41,353 nt of DNA from Dactylosporangium sucinum (lineage in GTDB: Bacteria; Actinomycetota; Actinomycetes; Mycobacteriales; Micromonosporaceae): assembly GCF_014647515.1 (NCBI RefSeq), contig NZ_BMPI01000046.1, forward strand, positions 1 through 41,353, in the 5' to 3' direction. Both the position numbers and the translations under genes were made by a program. Positions 8,434 through 15,860 of the stretch are shown one piece after another (positions within the stretch are counted from its first letter, which is position 1; every line of letters starts with the position of its first letter). The notes beneath the pieces were generated by a model. It was not told the origin of the DNA. It made no database searches and saw only the letters and a program-made list of their open reading frames with translations.

Positions 8434-10064
8434 GGCGTCGTCCCCAGGCAGATGTCGAGCATGTTCCGGGTGATCGCGGCCACGGCCGAGTCGACCACCA
8501 CGGAGGTCGGCCAGTTGATCGAGCCGACCGAGTACACCAGCCCGCCCGAGGCCGTCGAGTAGGTGACGAACTCGGCCCCGCCGCCGTCCTCGTTGAGCCC
8601 GGCCGCGAGCAGCCGCGTCCCCGGCGGCGTGCCGGCGTCGCGTTTGTCGGTCTCATGGCCCGACGCCCCGCCCGGGCACCGCATCGCCAGGAAACCGTGC
8701 CCGAACTGGTCACTCCGGGCCAGACCGGTCCCGGCGAAGACCGGATCGTCGGGCGCCACCACCGAGTACGGCGCGCCCGTGCCCATGCCGGTGAGGGTCA
8801 TCCCGACGCCGAGCAGATTGCTCTCCAGCTCGTGCCGCAACCCGAACCGGCTGGGCATGAGCGCGCCCTCTCCCACGTAGGAGCGGCTCGGCAGCCAGTC
8901 GGAGAGGTCCATGTTCTGCACGGTCATGGCTGAACCGTCGATGTCGACGCTGCAGTTGATGCCGTTCCCGCCCAGGTACAGCAGCTTCCCGCCGCTGTCC
9001 TGGACCCAGGTCTTGACCCGGTCGTACATCGACGTCGTCCAGTACTCGGGATGGCAGTTGAGGATCAGCACGTCGTAGGCGCCCAGATCGAGCACACCCT
9101 CGTCGAGTTGACTCTCGGCATACAGGTCGAACGGGTACCCCTGCTGCTCCAGCCAGCCGAGCAGGCGCCACTCCCCGGGTGCGACGTGCTCGGTGCCGGT
9201 GCGGGTGATCGGATCGCCGATGTCGTCCGACTCGCCGATCGCGTTGATCGGCTCCGGCCGGTCGAAGCTCAGCGGCGCGTACGCGGCGGCGGTCCACCAC
9301 ACCGCGCCGGTCGGGCGGAACCACGGCGACTCCTGGGTGACGTTCACGCTCGGACGGCCCGGCAGCCGCGACGCGGCGACGTAGTTGCTGCGGCCACCCC
9401 AGTCGTTGTAGGCATTCCAGCACAGGTTGGCGGCCAGTACCGCGATCCGGTTCGTCGGCACGGCCGGCGCGACCACCCACGGGAACGACGTGAACCTGCC
9501 CGACCTCGTGTTGACGTGGAAGTAGTACAGCCCGGTGCGGTCCGGTGCGGTGACGGTGCGCAGATCGAGATCGGGCGGGAAGGCGAACCGGGCGTGATTC
9601 CAGTCGACACCGCTGGCGACGATGTCGCCGTCGGGGATCGTCTGCATGTCGCCGCCGGGAGCGAACGCCTCGAACCAGCCGATGTCGCAGACCTTCTCCT
9701 TCTGCCAGCCGTAGCGCCAGAGCGACACCTGGAACGGTTCGTTGACATGCAACCGGAGCTCGCCGGTCTGGCCGGCCCTCGCGTACTTCGGCCAGACGTA
9801 CCCGAGCAGGCTCTCGTCGCTGAGGAGCCGGAACTGGACCGGCTCGGTTCCGGCACCGATCTCGACGGCGGTGGTCTTGCGACCGAAACCGGGCTTGGCG
9901 ATCGTCACCGTGTAGTTGCCCGGCGGCAGGTCCGCCCACACCGCGCCGGAGGCCCGGGACCGCACGTCGAGCGACGTGTCGCCGCCGGCCGGGACGAACT
10001 CGATCTGGGCGTCGGCGATCGCGACGTACATCTCGTCGCTGACGAAACCGATGAGCACGGTCAT
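8430..10064 (-). CDS. N,N-dimethylformamidase large (beta) subunit-like protein
   Basis: 544 residues. The first 80 or so form a carboxypeptidase-regulatory-like beta sandwich (GAVWADLPPGNYTVTIAKPGFGRKT). The rest matches the dimethylformamidase beta-subunit C-terminal domain: WNAYNDWGGRSNY, YDVLILNCHPEYWTTSMYD, SGGKLLYLGGNGI and the final SVGSINWPTS. Dimethylformamidase hydrolyses an N-substituted formamide using iron bound by two Tyr and a Glu; HPEYW probably supplies one Tyr, but I cannot place the others. The protein is shorter than the characterised large subunit (about 760 residues), and no small-subunit gene is visible. It has no signal peptide. It sits 13 nt after the importer ATPase, suggesting that an imported N-substituted amide is cleaved here. 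Confidence 0.75.
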   Translation of the reverse strand: MTVLIGFVSDEMYVAIADAQIEFVPAGGDTSLDVRSRASGAVWADLPPGNYTVTIAKPGFGRKTTAVEIGAGTEPVQFRLLSDESLLGYVWPKYARAGQTGELRLHVNEPFQVSLWRYGWQKEKVCDIGWFEAFAPGGDMQTIPDGDIVASGVDWNHARFAFPPDLDLRTVTAPDRTGLYYFHVNTRSGRFTSFPWVVAPAVPTNRIAVLAANLCWNAYNDWGGRSNYVAASRLPGRPSVNVTQESPWFRPTGAVWWTAAAYAPLSFDRPEPINAIGESDDIGDPITRTGTEHVAPGEWRLLGWLEQQGYPFDLYAESQLDEGVLDLGAYDVLILNCHPEYWTTSMYDRVKTWVQDSGGKLLYLGGNGINCSVDIDGSAMTVQNMDLSDWLPSRSYVGEGALMPSRFGLRHELESNLLGVGMTLTGMGTGAPYSVVAPDDPVFAGTGLARSDQFGHGFLAMRCPGGASGHETDKRDAGTPPGTRLLAAGLNEDGGGAEFVTYSTASGGLVYSVGSINWPTSVVVDSAVAAITRNMLDICLGTTP

Positions 10065-10077
10065 CCCTTCCTTCTGC

Positions 10078-11085
10078 TTACTGGGCTGTCCCGCTGACGC
10101 TGCCGGGTCCGGCAGGCCCGCTGGTCACGTGGCAGGCGGCCAGGTGTGCTTCCTGCTGCCGGGTGGCAAGCAGGCCGGGCGAACGGGTCCGGCACACCTC
10201 GGGCTCGCCGGACTGCTGGTAGAGCCGGCAGCGCGGGCGGAAGTGGCAGCCGTCCGGCCGGTTGCGCGGATCCGGCGGATCGCCGACGAGCCGGATCTGC
10301 CGGTGCTCGTCAACGATCGCCGAGGTGCGGGGGACCGCGGACAGCAACGCCTCGGAGTACGGGTGGCGTGGCTGGGCGAAGACCTGCGCGGCCGGCCCGA
10401 CCTCGAGGAACCGGCCCAGGTACATGACCGCCACGTCGTCGGCCAGCTGCCGGACGACGGCCAGGTTGTGCGTCACGAAGACCATCGCGAAGCCCTGGGC
10501 CCGCTGCGCGTCGATCAGCAGGTTGACGATCTGCGCCTGTACCGACACGTCCAGCGCGCTGGTCGCCTCGTCACACACGAGCACGGCCGGGTCGGCGCCG
10601 AGTGCGCGCGCGATCGCCACCCGCTGGCGCTGGCCGCCACTGAACTCGTGCGGATACCGCGCCGACATCCGGGCATCGAGCCCGACCAGCTCGAGGAGTT
10701 CGCCGACCCGCTTCGCGGTCTCGGCGCGGCTGTGCCGGCCCTGCGCCCGGATCGGCTCGGACACGCTGAACCCGATGGTGCGCCTGGGATCCAGCGACGC
10801 GTACGGATCCTGGAACACCAACTGGATCGGTCGCCGACGCTCCGCCCCGCGGTGCTGCGCAACGGTGATGTCCCCGGTGTACCGCTGTACCCCGACCAGC
10901 GCCCGGGCCAACGTGCTCTTGCCGCAACCGGACTCACCGACGACCGCCAACGTCCGGCCGGCGGCGACCTCGAAGGACACCCCGTCCACCGCGACGATGC
11001 GGTCGGCCCGCGCGGTGGCCAGGCCACGCGGCGTGAAGACGACGCGGACGTCCGCGCAGCGCAGCACAGCGCCGGTACTCGTCAC
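10078..11085 (-). CDS. Dipeptide/oligopeptide-type ABC importer ATPase, DppF-like
   Basis: 335-residue cytosolic ATPase. Walker A GESGCGKST is at 50-58, the signature FSGGQRQRVAIARAL and Walker B VLVCDEATSALD follow, then the H-loop FVTHNLAV. The C-terminal cysteine-containing oligopeptide/dipeptide extension (CHFRPRCRLYQQSGEPEVC) is present, as in nickel/peptide-family ATPases where it can bind an iron-sulfur cluster. The start overlaps the DppD-like gene's stop by 4 nt. It energises the importer with the ATPase at 11082-12050. Confidence 0.93.
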   Translation of the reverse strand: MTSTGAVLRCADVRVVFTPRGLATARADRIVAVDGVSFEVAAGRTLAVVGESGCGKSTLARALVGVQRYTGDITVAQHRGAERRRPIQLVFQDPYASLDPRRTIGFSVSEPIRAQGRHSRAETAKRVGELLELVGLDARMSARYPHEFSGGQRQRVAIARALGADPAVLVCDEATSALDVSVQAQIVNLLIDAQRAQGFAMVFVTHNLAVVRQLADDVAVMYLGRFLEVGPAAQVFAQPRHPYSEALLSAVPRTSAIVDEHRQIRLVGDPPDPRNRPDGCHFRPRCRLYQQSGEPEVCRTRSPGLLATRQQEAHLAACHVTSGPAGPGSVSGTAQ

Positions 11086-12050
11086 GACCCCTCCTCATGC
11101 AGCCAACACCTGATCTCACGCGGGCCGAACGGGGGCGGCTCCTGCTCCCGGCACCGATCGAGCACCTGGTCGCACCGGGTCACGAACGGGCACGTGGTCG
11201 GTGCCTTGAGCAGCTGGACCGGTGTGCCCGGGATCGGGGTGAGCCGCAGGCCCAGCTCCGACTCGATCTGCGGCGTCGACGCGAGCAGCCCACGGGTGTA
11301 CGGATGCCCCGGCGCGTCAAGGAGATCCCGCGTGGACGCGGTCTCCACGATCCGGCCGGCGTACATCACCGCGATCCGCTCGCTGAACTCCGACACGACG
11401 GCCAGGTCATGGGTGATCAGCAGTGTCGCCATGTCGAACTCCGTGCGCAGGTCACGCAGCAGGTCGAGAATCTGCGCCTGCACGGTCACGTCCAGCGCGG
11501 TGGTCGGCTCGTCGGCGATGAGCAGCTTCGGGCGGCAGGCGAGCGCGGCCGCGATCATCACGCGCTGGCGCATCCCGCCGCTGAACTGGTGCGGGAAGTC
11601 GCCGAACCGGCGTTCGGCGCCAGGGATGCGGACCAACGTCAGCAGTTCTCGCGCCCGGGCCTTGGCGGCACCGCGCGATACCCGCTCGTGTGCCCGCACC
11701 ACCTCGGCGATCTGTTGGCCGACCGACATGACCGGGTTCAGGCTGGACAGCGGATCCTGGAAGATCATCGCGATCTCGGCGCCGCGCAGTTCCCGGAGTT
11801 GCCGGGGCGGCAGCCGCAACACGTCGCGACCCTGGAATCGCACGCTGCCGCTGATCCGTCCGTTGCGGGTGGACACCAGCCCCAGCAGGGCCAGCGCCGT
11901 GACGCTCTTGCCGGAGCCGGACTCCCCGACGAGCGCCAGCGAGCTGCCCGCCGCCATGCTGAAGTTGACGTCACGGACCGCGAGGGTGGAGTGGGATTTA
12001 CTGACGAACTCGACGGAGAGGCCCTCGACCTCAAGCAACGATTCGCTCAC
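11082..12050 (-). CDS. Dipeptide/oligopeptide-type ABC importer ATPase, DppD-like
   Basis: 322 residues. Walker A GESGSGKS at 42-49, Q-loop IFQDPLSSLNP, signature FSGGMRQRVMIAAAL, Walker B LLIADEPTTALD and H-loop LITHDLAVV are all intact. The C-terminal region CPFVTRCDQVLDRCREQEPP is the typical cysteine-bearing oligopeptide-binding extension. Its ends overlap both the permease gene upstream and the DppF-like gene downstream by 4 nt, so the two ATPases and the permeases are translated as a coupled set. Confidence 0.93.
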   Translation of the reverse strand: MSESLLEVEGLSVEFVSKSHSTLAVRDVNFSMAAGSSLALVGESGSGKSVTALALLGLVSTRNGRISGSVRFQGRDVLRLPPRQLRELRGAEIAMIFQDPLSSLNPVMSVGQQIAEVVRAHERVSRGAAKARARELLTLVRIPGAERRFGDFPHQFSGGMRQRVMIAAALACRPKLLIADEPTTALDVTVQAQILDLLRDLRTEFDMATLLITHDLAVVSEFSERIAVMYAGRIVETASTRDLLDAPGHPYTRGLLASTPQIESELGLRLTPIPGTPVQLLKAPTTCPFVTRCDQVLDRCREQEPPPFGPREIRCWLHEEGS

Positions 12051-12910
12051 GACTGGGTCCGGGGGTCGACGGCCCGGAGCAGGCCGTCACCGACGAAGGT
12101 CGCGGCCAGGACGAGCAGGCCGATCATCCCGGCCGGCGGCAACCAGATCCACTTCGCGTTCTGCAGCACCTCCGGCGACAGTGCCGAGGTGACCATCCCG
12201 CCCCAGCTGGCCTGCGGCGGGCGCACCCCGAGGCCGAGGAAGCTCAGCCCGGCCTCGGTCAGCACGGCGGTCCCGATGCCCAGGCCGAACGCCACGGTGA
12301 CCGGTCCCATGATGTTGGGCAGGACGTGCCCGGTGAGGATGCGCAGCCGCCGGGTCCCCGCGATCTGGCTGGCCAGCACGTAGTCGCTGCCGCGCACCCG
12401 CAACACCTCGCCGCGGACCAGCCGGGCGAACGACGGCCAGCTCAGCGCCGCGATGACGATGATGACCGAGGTGGTGCTCGGGCCCAGGATCGCGACGAAG
12501 ACGATGCCCATGAGCAGCGGCGGGATGCTCAGCGCGATGTCGGTGAGCCGCATCATGACGCCGTCGACGAACCCACCGGCATAGCCGGCGACCGCTCCGA
12601 TGATCATGCCGACGAGGACCGACAGGGCAACCGCGCCGAGGCCTACGGTGAGCGAGGTCTGCGCGCCGTACAGCAGCCGGGTGAAGACGTCGCGGCCGAG
12701 TTCGTCGGTACCGAGCCAATGGCTACCGCTGGGCGCCCGCATCACCTCGTCGAGGTTGGTCGCGTTCGGGTCGTACCGGCCGATCAGCGGCGCGCAGACC
12801 GCGGCGATGAGGGTGACCAGGATGACGATCAAGCCGAACATGGCGGTTCCGTCGGACCGGAACCGGTTGGCCGCCGCCCGGACCGAGCCGGGCAGGAGTG
12901 GACGGGTCAT
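12047..12910 (-). CDS. Dipeptide/oligopeptide-type ABC importer permease, DppC-like
   Basis: 287-residue inner-membrane protein with an N-terminal hydrophobic helix (FGLIVILVTLIAAVCAPLIG), the family-typical LGTDELGRDVFTRLLYGAQTSL loop, several further membrane segments and the coupling-helix region ASQIAGTRRLRILTGHVLPN. It forms the transmembrane channel with the DppB-like protein. It overlaps both neighbours by 4 nt. Confidence 0.92.
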   Translation of the reverse strand: MTRPLLPGSVRAAANRFRSDGTAMFGLIVILVTLIAAVCAPLIGRYDPNATNLDEVMRAPSGSHWLGTDELGRDVFTRLLYGAQTSLTVGLGAVALSVLVGMIIGAVAGYAGGFVDGVMMRLTDIALSIPPLLMGIVFVAILGPSTTSVIIVIAALSWPSFARLVRGEVLRVRGSDYVLASQIAGTRRLRILTGHVLPNIMGPVTVAFGLGIGTAVLTEAGLSFLGLGVRPPQASWGGMVTSALSPEVLQNAKWIWLPPAGMIGLLVLAATFVGDGLLRAVDPRTQS

Positions 12911-13875
12911 GTCCCCGCACCGCCCAGCCGGATCCTCGGGTCAACCACTGAATAGATCAGGTCGGTCAACAGGTTGGCACCGACGACTCCGCCGCCGATC
13001 ACCAGGATCACGCCCATCATCGCGCCGGGGTCGCGGCGGGTGGCGGCGTCGACCGCGTAGCTGCCCATGCCGGGAATGCCGAACACGGTTTCGGTGATGA
13101 TCGCGCCGGCGAGCAGGATCGGCAGCGAGAGCCCGAAGACGGTGATCACGGGCACCAGCGCGTTGCGCAGCGCGTGCACACCGTACAAGCGGCGGGTTCG
13201 AATGCCCTTCGCCCTGGCCGTGATGATGTACGGACTGGCCAGCACCTCGATCACGCTGCTGCGGGTGTAGCGCATCAGGGTGGCTGCCAGCGCCGCGCCG
13301 AGCACGGCGCTGGGCAGGATCAGGTGCCGGATCCGGTCGTTCAGGCTCTCGGCACCCAACGAGGAGAGCCCGCTCGCCGGCAGCCATCGCAACTGGACGG
13401 CGAAGAGGTCGATCAGCAGGAGACACAGCACGAAGCCGGGGACCACGATCAGCAACGTCGACGCCGAGGTGATGATCCGGTCGATCAGCCCGTCGGCACG
13501 CACCGCGGCGACCACTCCGAGCGGGATGCCCACCACCAGCCCGATCACCAGCGACGGCCCCACCAGCTGCAGGGTGACGCCGATCCGTTCGGTGAGTTCA
13601 CTGGCGATCGGCCGTCCCGAGGACAACGAAAACCCGAGATCACCGTGTACCAGCCGTTGCAGGAAATGCAGGTAGCCCTTCCAGAGGGACTGATCCAGCC
13701 CGAGCGAGTGCCGGAGGGCGGCCTTCTGCGGTTCGGTCATCTGGAGCAGGGCCTCCTGAGAGACCACTGCCGACAGCTTGTCGCCCGGTGCGAAGGAGAG
13801 GGCCAGGTATGAGACGAGGGTGACACCGATGAGCACTGGTATCGCGGCCAGCAGCCGTCGGACAACGTATCGCAA
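12907..13875 (-). CDS. Dipeptide/oligopeptide-type ABC importer permease, DppB-like
   Basis: About 322 residues. The first membrane helix (RRLLAAIPVLIGVTLVSYLAL) is followed by the DppB-type extracytoplasmic loop (QSLWKGYLHFLQRLVHGDLGFSLSSG read in parts) and the coupling motif ARAKGIRTRRLYGVHALRNAL. I place the start at a TTG (13875), giving LRYVVRRLL, because GAGGAGG lies 7 nt upstream; frames further upstream add a non-hydrophobic, low-complexity extension. It lies 37 nt after the substrate-binding protein gene. Confidence 0.9.
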   Translation of the reverse strand: MRYVVRRLLAAIPVLIGVTLVSYLALSFAPGDKLSAVVSQEALLQMTEPQKAALRHSLGLDQSLWKGYLHFLQRLVHGDLGFSLSSGRPIASELTERIGVTLQLVGPSLVIGLVVGIPLGVVAAVRADGLIDRIITSASTLLIVVPGFVLCLLLIDLFAVQLRWLPASGLSSLGAESLNDRIRHLILPSAVLGAALAATLMRYTRSSVIEVLASPYIITARAKGIRTRRLYGVHALRNALVPVITVFGLSLPILLAGAIITETVFGIPGMGSYAVDAATRRDPGAMMGVILVIGGGVVGANLLTDLIYSVVDPRIRLGGAGT

Positions 13876-13912
13876 TTCCCAACCTCCTCCTTCGTGCCGG
13901 TGTTCTCCGTGC

Positions 13913-15517
13913 TCAGCGGAGCGACCACTGCCAGGCGTTGCCGGTGGTGTCGATGACGCTCTGGTAGATCGACGCACCCTGGAGTGCGGTCGGCAGGACG
14001 TTCAGCCCTGAGCGCGCCCACAGCCAGTTGTAGGGAACGGCGGTGTTGAGGATCTTCGCCGCCTGTGCGTAGATCGTGGCCTGCTTGGCCGGGTCGGACT
14101 CGGCCCGGCCCGCCGCGAAGAGGCCGATGAGCTGGTCGTTGTAGTACTTCGTGCCGACGAACGTCTTGTTGTAGTAGACGGAGCTCGCGTCCGGCGATCG
14201 TCCCTCGGTCCCGCAGCAGTTCAACGTCACCGAGAACGCGTTCGGGTTGGGATCGCTGAGCTTCGAGGACCACGCCGTCTCGTCCATCGGGGCTAGCGTG
14301 ATGTTGACGCCGATCTTGCCCATGTCGTCCTTGATCGTCGCGGCGATCTTGTCCCAGCCGGACTCGGTCGAGGCGTAGGGCAACGTGAGCGGCTTCGCGT
14401 AGTCGAAGTTCGCGGCGTCGAGCAGCTGCTTCGCCTTCGCCGGGTCGTAGTCGTAGTGGTTCAGATCGGCGCCGGTCTGATCGAAACCGGCCGGTGCCCA
14501 CAGCACCTTGCCGGCGTTGCCGAACAGGCTCTTGAGCATCGAGGCCCGGTCCACGCCGTAGTAGAAGGCCTGGCGTACGCGCTCGTCGGCGACCTGCGGA
14601 TTGTCCACCCGGAACTGGATGTACATCGTGCCCACACCGACATCGACCGACGTCTTGAGTCGGGAGGTCGATGCGAGCAGCGACTGGTTGGTCGGGTCCA
14701 TACCCAGCGCCACGTCCAACTCGCCGGTTTTGAGCTGGTTGACGATGCCGGCCTCGGTCATGCCGGTCTTGACGAAGATCTTCTTGATCTTCGGCGCGCC
14801 CTGGTAGTAGTCCATGTTCGCGGCGAATTCGAGGTACTGATCGGGGACGACCTTGGCCAACTTGTACGGACCTGAGCCGATCGGGGTCTGCGTCGCGAAT
14901 GCGGACTTCGCCCAGGTCGCCGGAGCGACGGCGGCGAGCGCGTGCTGCGGCAGGATGACGTGCACGGCGTTGGCCAGCGTTGTCAGGTACTGGCTGTCGG
15001 GCGCCGCGAGCGTGATCTGCACCGTGTGCGGATCAACCGCCTTGATCCCGGTGAGCGGCTTCGTCGTTCCCGCGATGGCGGCCGCTCCGTCGATGGCCAG
15101 CCACGCGGTCGGGGTGTACCCGGTGAACTTGTCGGCGTTCTGCGCCGCCGCGGTGGCGGTGAACACGACGTCGTCGGCCGTCACCGGCTGGCCGTCGCTC
15201 CACTTGGCCTTGTCGTTGAGGCGGAAGGTGTACGTGGTGGCGGCGACGTTCTCCCATGTCGAGGCGAGGTCGGCCACGATCGTTCCGGCGCTGGAGCCGC
15301 GCCGGACCAGGTTGCTGTAGAACAAGTTGTAGAAGATCTGCTGCCCGCTGTCGGAGTCGGCCACCGGGTGGAAGTTGAACGAGAACTTGCCTGGATAGGT
15401 CATGATCAACTGCGACTTGGCCGAAGACGTGTCCTCGGAATCGCTCGACGACGAACAGCCGGTCACTGCGACGGACGCCCCGACAAGCAGCGCCATCCCG
15501 CTATAGATCCACTTCAC
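13913..15517 (-). CDS. Extracellular solute-binding lipoprotein, family 5 (peptide/nickel type)
   Basis: 534 residues. A short lipoprotein signal ends at the lipobox VAVTGC with lipidated Cys21, followed by a Ser/Asp-rich linker. The body has the family-5 landmarks YTFRLNDKAKWSDGQPVTADDVVFT, GSGPYKLAKV and ERVRQAFYYGVDRASML. Such proteins capture peptides, glycosides or other amino compounds outside the membrane. GTG start at 15517 with GGAGG five bases upstream. It is the first gene of the leftward importer operon; a 12-bp palindrome lies in its leader. Ligand unknown; given the amide hydrolases downstream, an N-acyl or peptide-like compound is plausible. Confidence 0.92.
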   Translation of the reverse strand: MKWIYSGMALLVGASVAVTGCSSSSDSEDTSSAKSQLIMTYPGKFSFNFHPVADSDSGQQIFYNLFYSNLVRRGSSAGTIVADLASTWENVAATTYTFRLNDKAKWSDGQPVTADDVVFTATAAAQNADKFTGYTPTAWLAIDGAAAIAGTTKPLTGIKAVDPHTVQITLAAPDSQYLTTLANAVHVILPQHALAAVAPATWAKSAFATQTPIGSGPYKLAKVVPDQYLEFAANMDYYQGAPKIKKIFVKTGMTEAGIVNQLKTGELDVALGMDPTNQSLLASTSRLKTSVDVGVGTMYIQFRVDNPQVADERVRQAFYYGVDRASMLKSLFGNAGKVLWAPAGFDQTGADLNHYDYDPAKAKQLLDAANFDYAKPLTLPYASTESGWDKIAATIKDDMGKIGVNITLAPMDETAWSSKLSDPNPNAFSVTLNCCGTEGRSPDASSVYYNKTFVGTKYYNDQLIGLFAAGRAESDPAKQATIYAQAAKILNTAVPYNWLWARSGLNVLPTALQGASIYQSVIDTTGNAWQWSLR

Positions 15518-15529
15518 CTAGACCTCCAA

Positions 15530-15541
15530 ACATTCGAATGT
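15530..15541. promoter_or_regulatory. 12-bp perfect palindrome in the solute-binding-protein leader
   Basis: ACATTCGAATGT is fully self-complementary and lies 12-24 bp upstream of the GTG at 15517, just before its ribosome binding site. It could be an operator or an mRNA element; no second copy was noticed, so its role is unproven. Confidence 0.35.
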
Positions 15542-15612
15542 GTCCGGGCTCCCAGGTCTGACGACGGGCTGCACACTCACGCCCTCAATTGCAGCGGGCG
15601 CAAACTTGGTGC

Positions 15613-15627
15613 GGTCAGTGAACGCAA
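15613..15627. promoter_or_regulatory. Weak candidate IclR operator, site 4
   Basis: GGTCAGT-G-AACGCAA: the right arm is perfect and the left arm poor. Read on the minus strand, TTGCGTTCACTG matches site 1 (TTGCGTTCAGTG) at 11 of 12 bases. It lies about 96 bp upstream of the solute-binding-protein start. Confidence 0.35.
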
Positions 15628-15726
15628 GGTAGACGTCACCACTGATCTCTGTCAACGGATCGCCGAGCCGGCCCGAAAGCAGACGCACCCAGTCAATGGA
15701 TGCCCTGAGGCGGGCAATGGCGGGTC

Positions 15727-15757
15727 TTGACAACCGGTCCGGCCGAGCTGCCATAGT
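15727..15757 (+). promoter_or_regulatory. Candidate promoter for the M20 operon
   Basis: TTGACA (15727-15732) and CATAGT (15752-15757) are separated by 19 nt. Transcription would begin near 15764, so both the 21-bp inverted repeat and the IclR-type palindrome would lie immediately downstream, consistent with repression by blockage. The spacing is slightly long, so this is tentative. Confidence 0.4.
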
Positions 15758-15762
15758 GCTTT

Positions 15763-15783
15763 CGGATGCGCCAGTCGCATCCG
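15763..15783. repeat. Perfect 8-bp inverted repeat with 5-nt centre
   Basis: CGGATGCG - CCAGT - CGCATCCG. It ends 2 bp before the IclR-type palindrome at 15786. It may be an operator for another regulator or a hairpin in the 5' leader of the M20 operon; no T-run follows, so it does not look like a terminator. Confidence 0.6.
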
Positions 15784-15785
15784 TG

Positions 15786-15800
15786 GTGCGTTGAACGCAA
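15786..15800. promoter_or_regulatory. Candidate IclR operator, site 3 (best match)
   Basis: GTGCGTT-G-AACGCAA matches the deduced TTGCGTT-N-AACGCAA at 13 of 14 arm positions; the inner 13 bp form a perfect palindrome around one central base. It lies 61 bp upstream of the M20 start and could also influence the divergent importer operon. Confidence 0.6.
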
Positions 15801-15860
15801 TCTCCGACAGCCACGCCCAGCATGCGCCGCCATCTGCATGAATGTGAGGTACGTCTCAGC

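Larger units (their letters stand above)
15518..15860. other. Divergent intergenic region (343 bp) between the solute-binding-protein and M20 genes
   Basis: No coding sequence is supported on either strand. It holds a 12-bp palindrome (15530-15541), a weak IclR-type half-site (15613-15627), a candidate rightward promoter (15727-15757), a perfect 21-bp inverted repeat (15763-15783) and a strong IclR-type palindrome (15786-15800). It is the densest regulatory stretch in the window. Confidence 0.7.

Noticed and set aside
15822..15860. Upstream ATG giving a 13-residue longer M20 protein
   Set aside because: The extra residues are not family-like and the start has no better ribosome binding site; kept only as an alternative.
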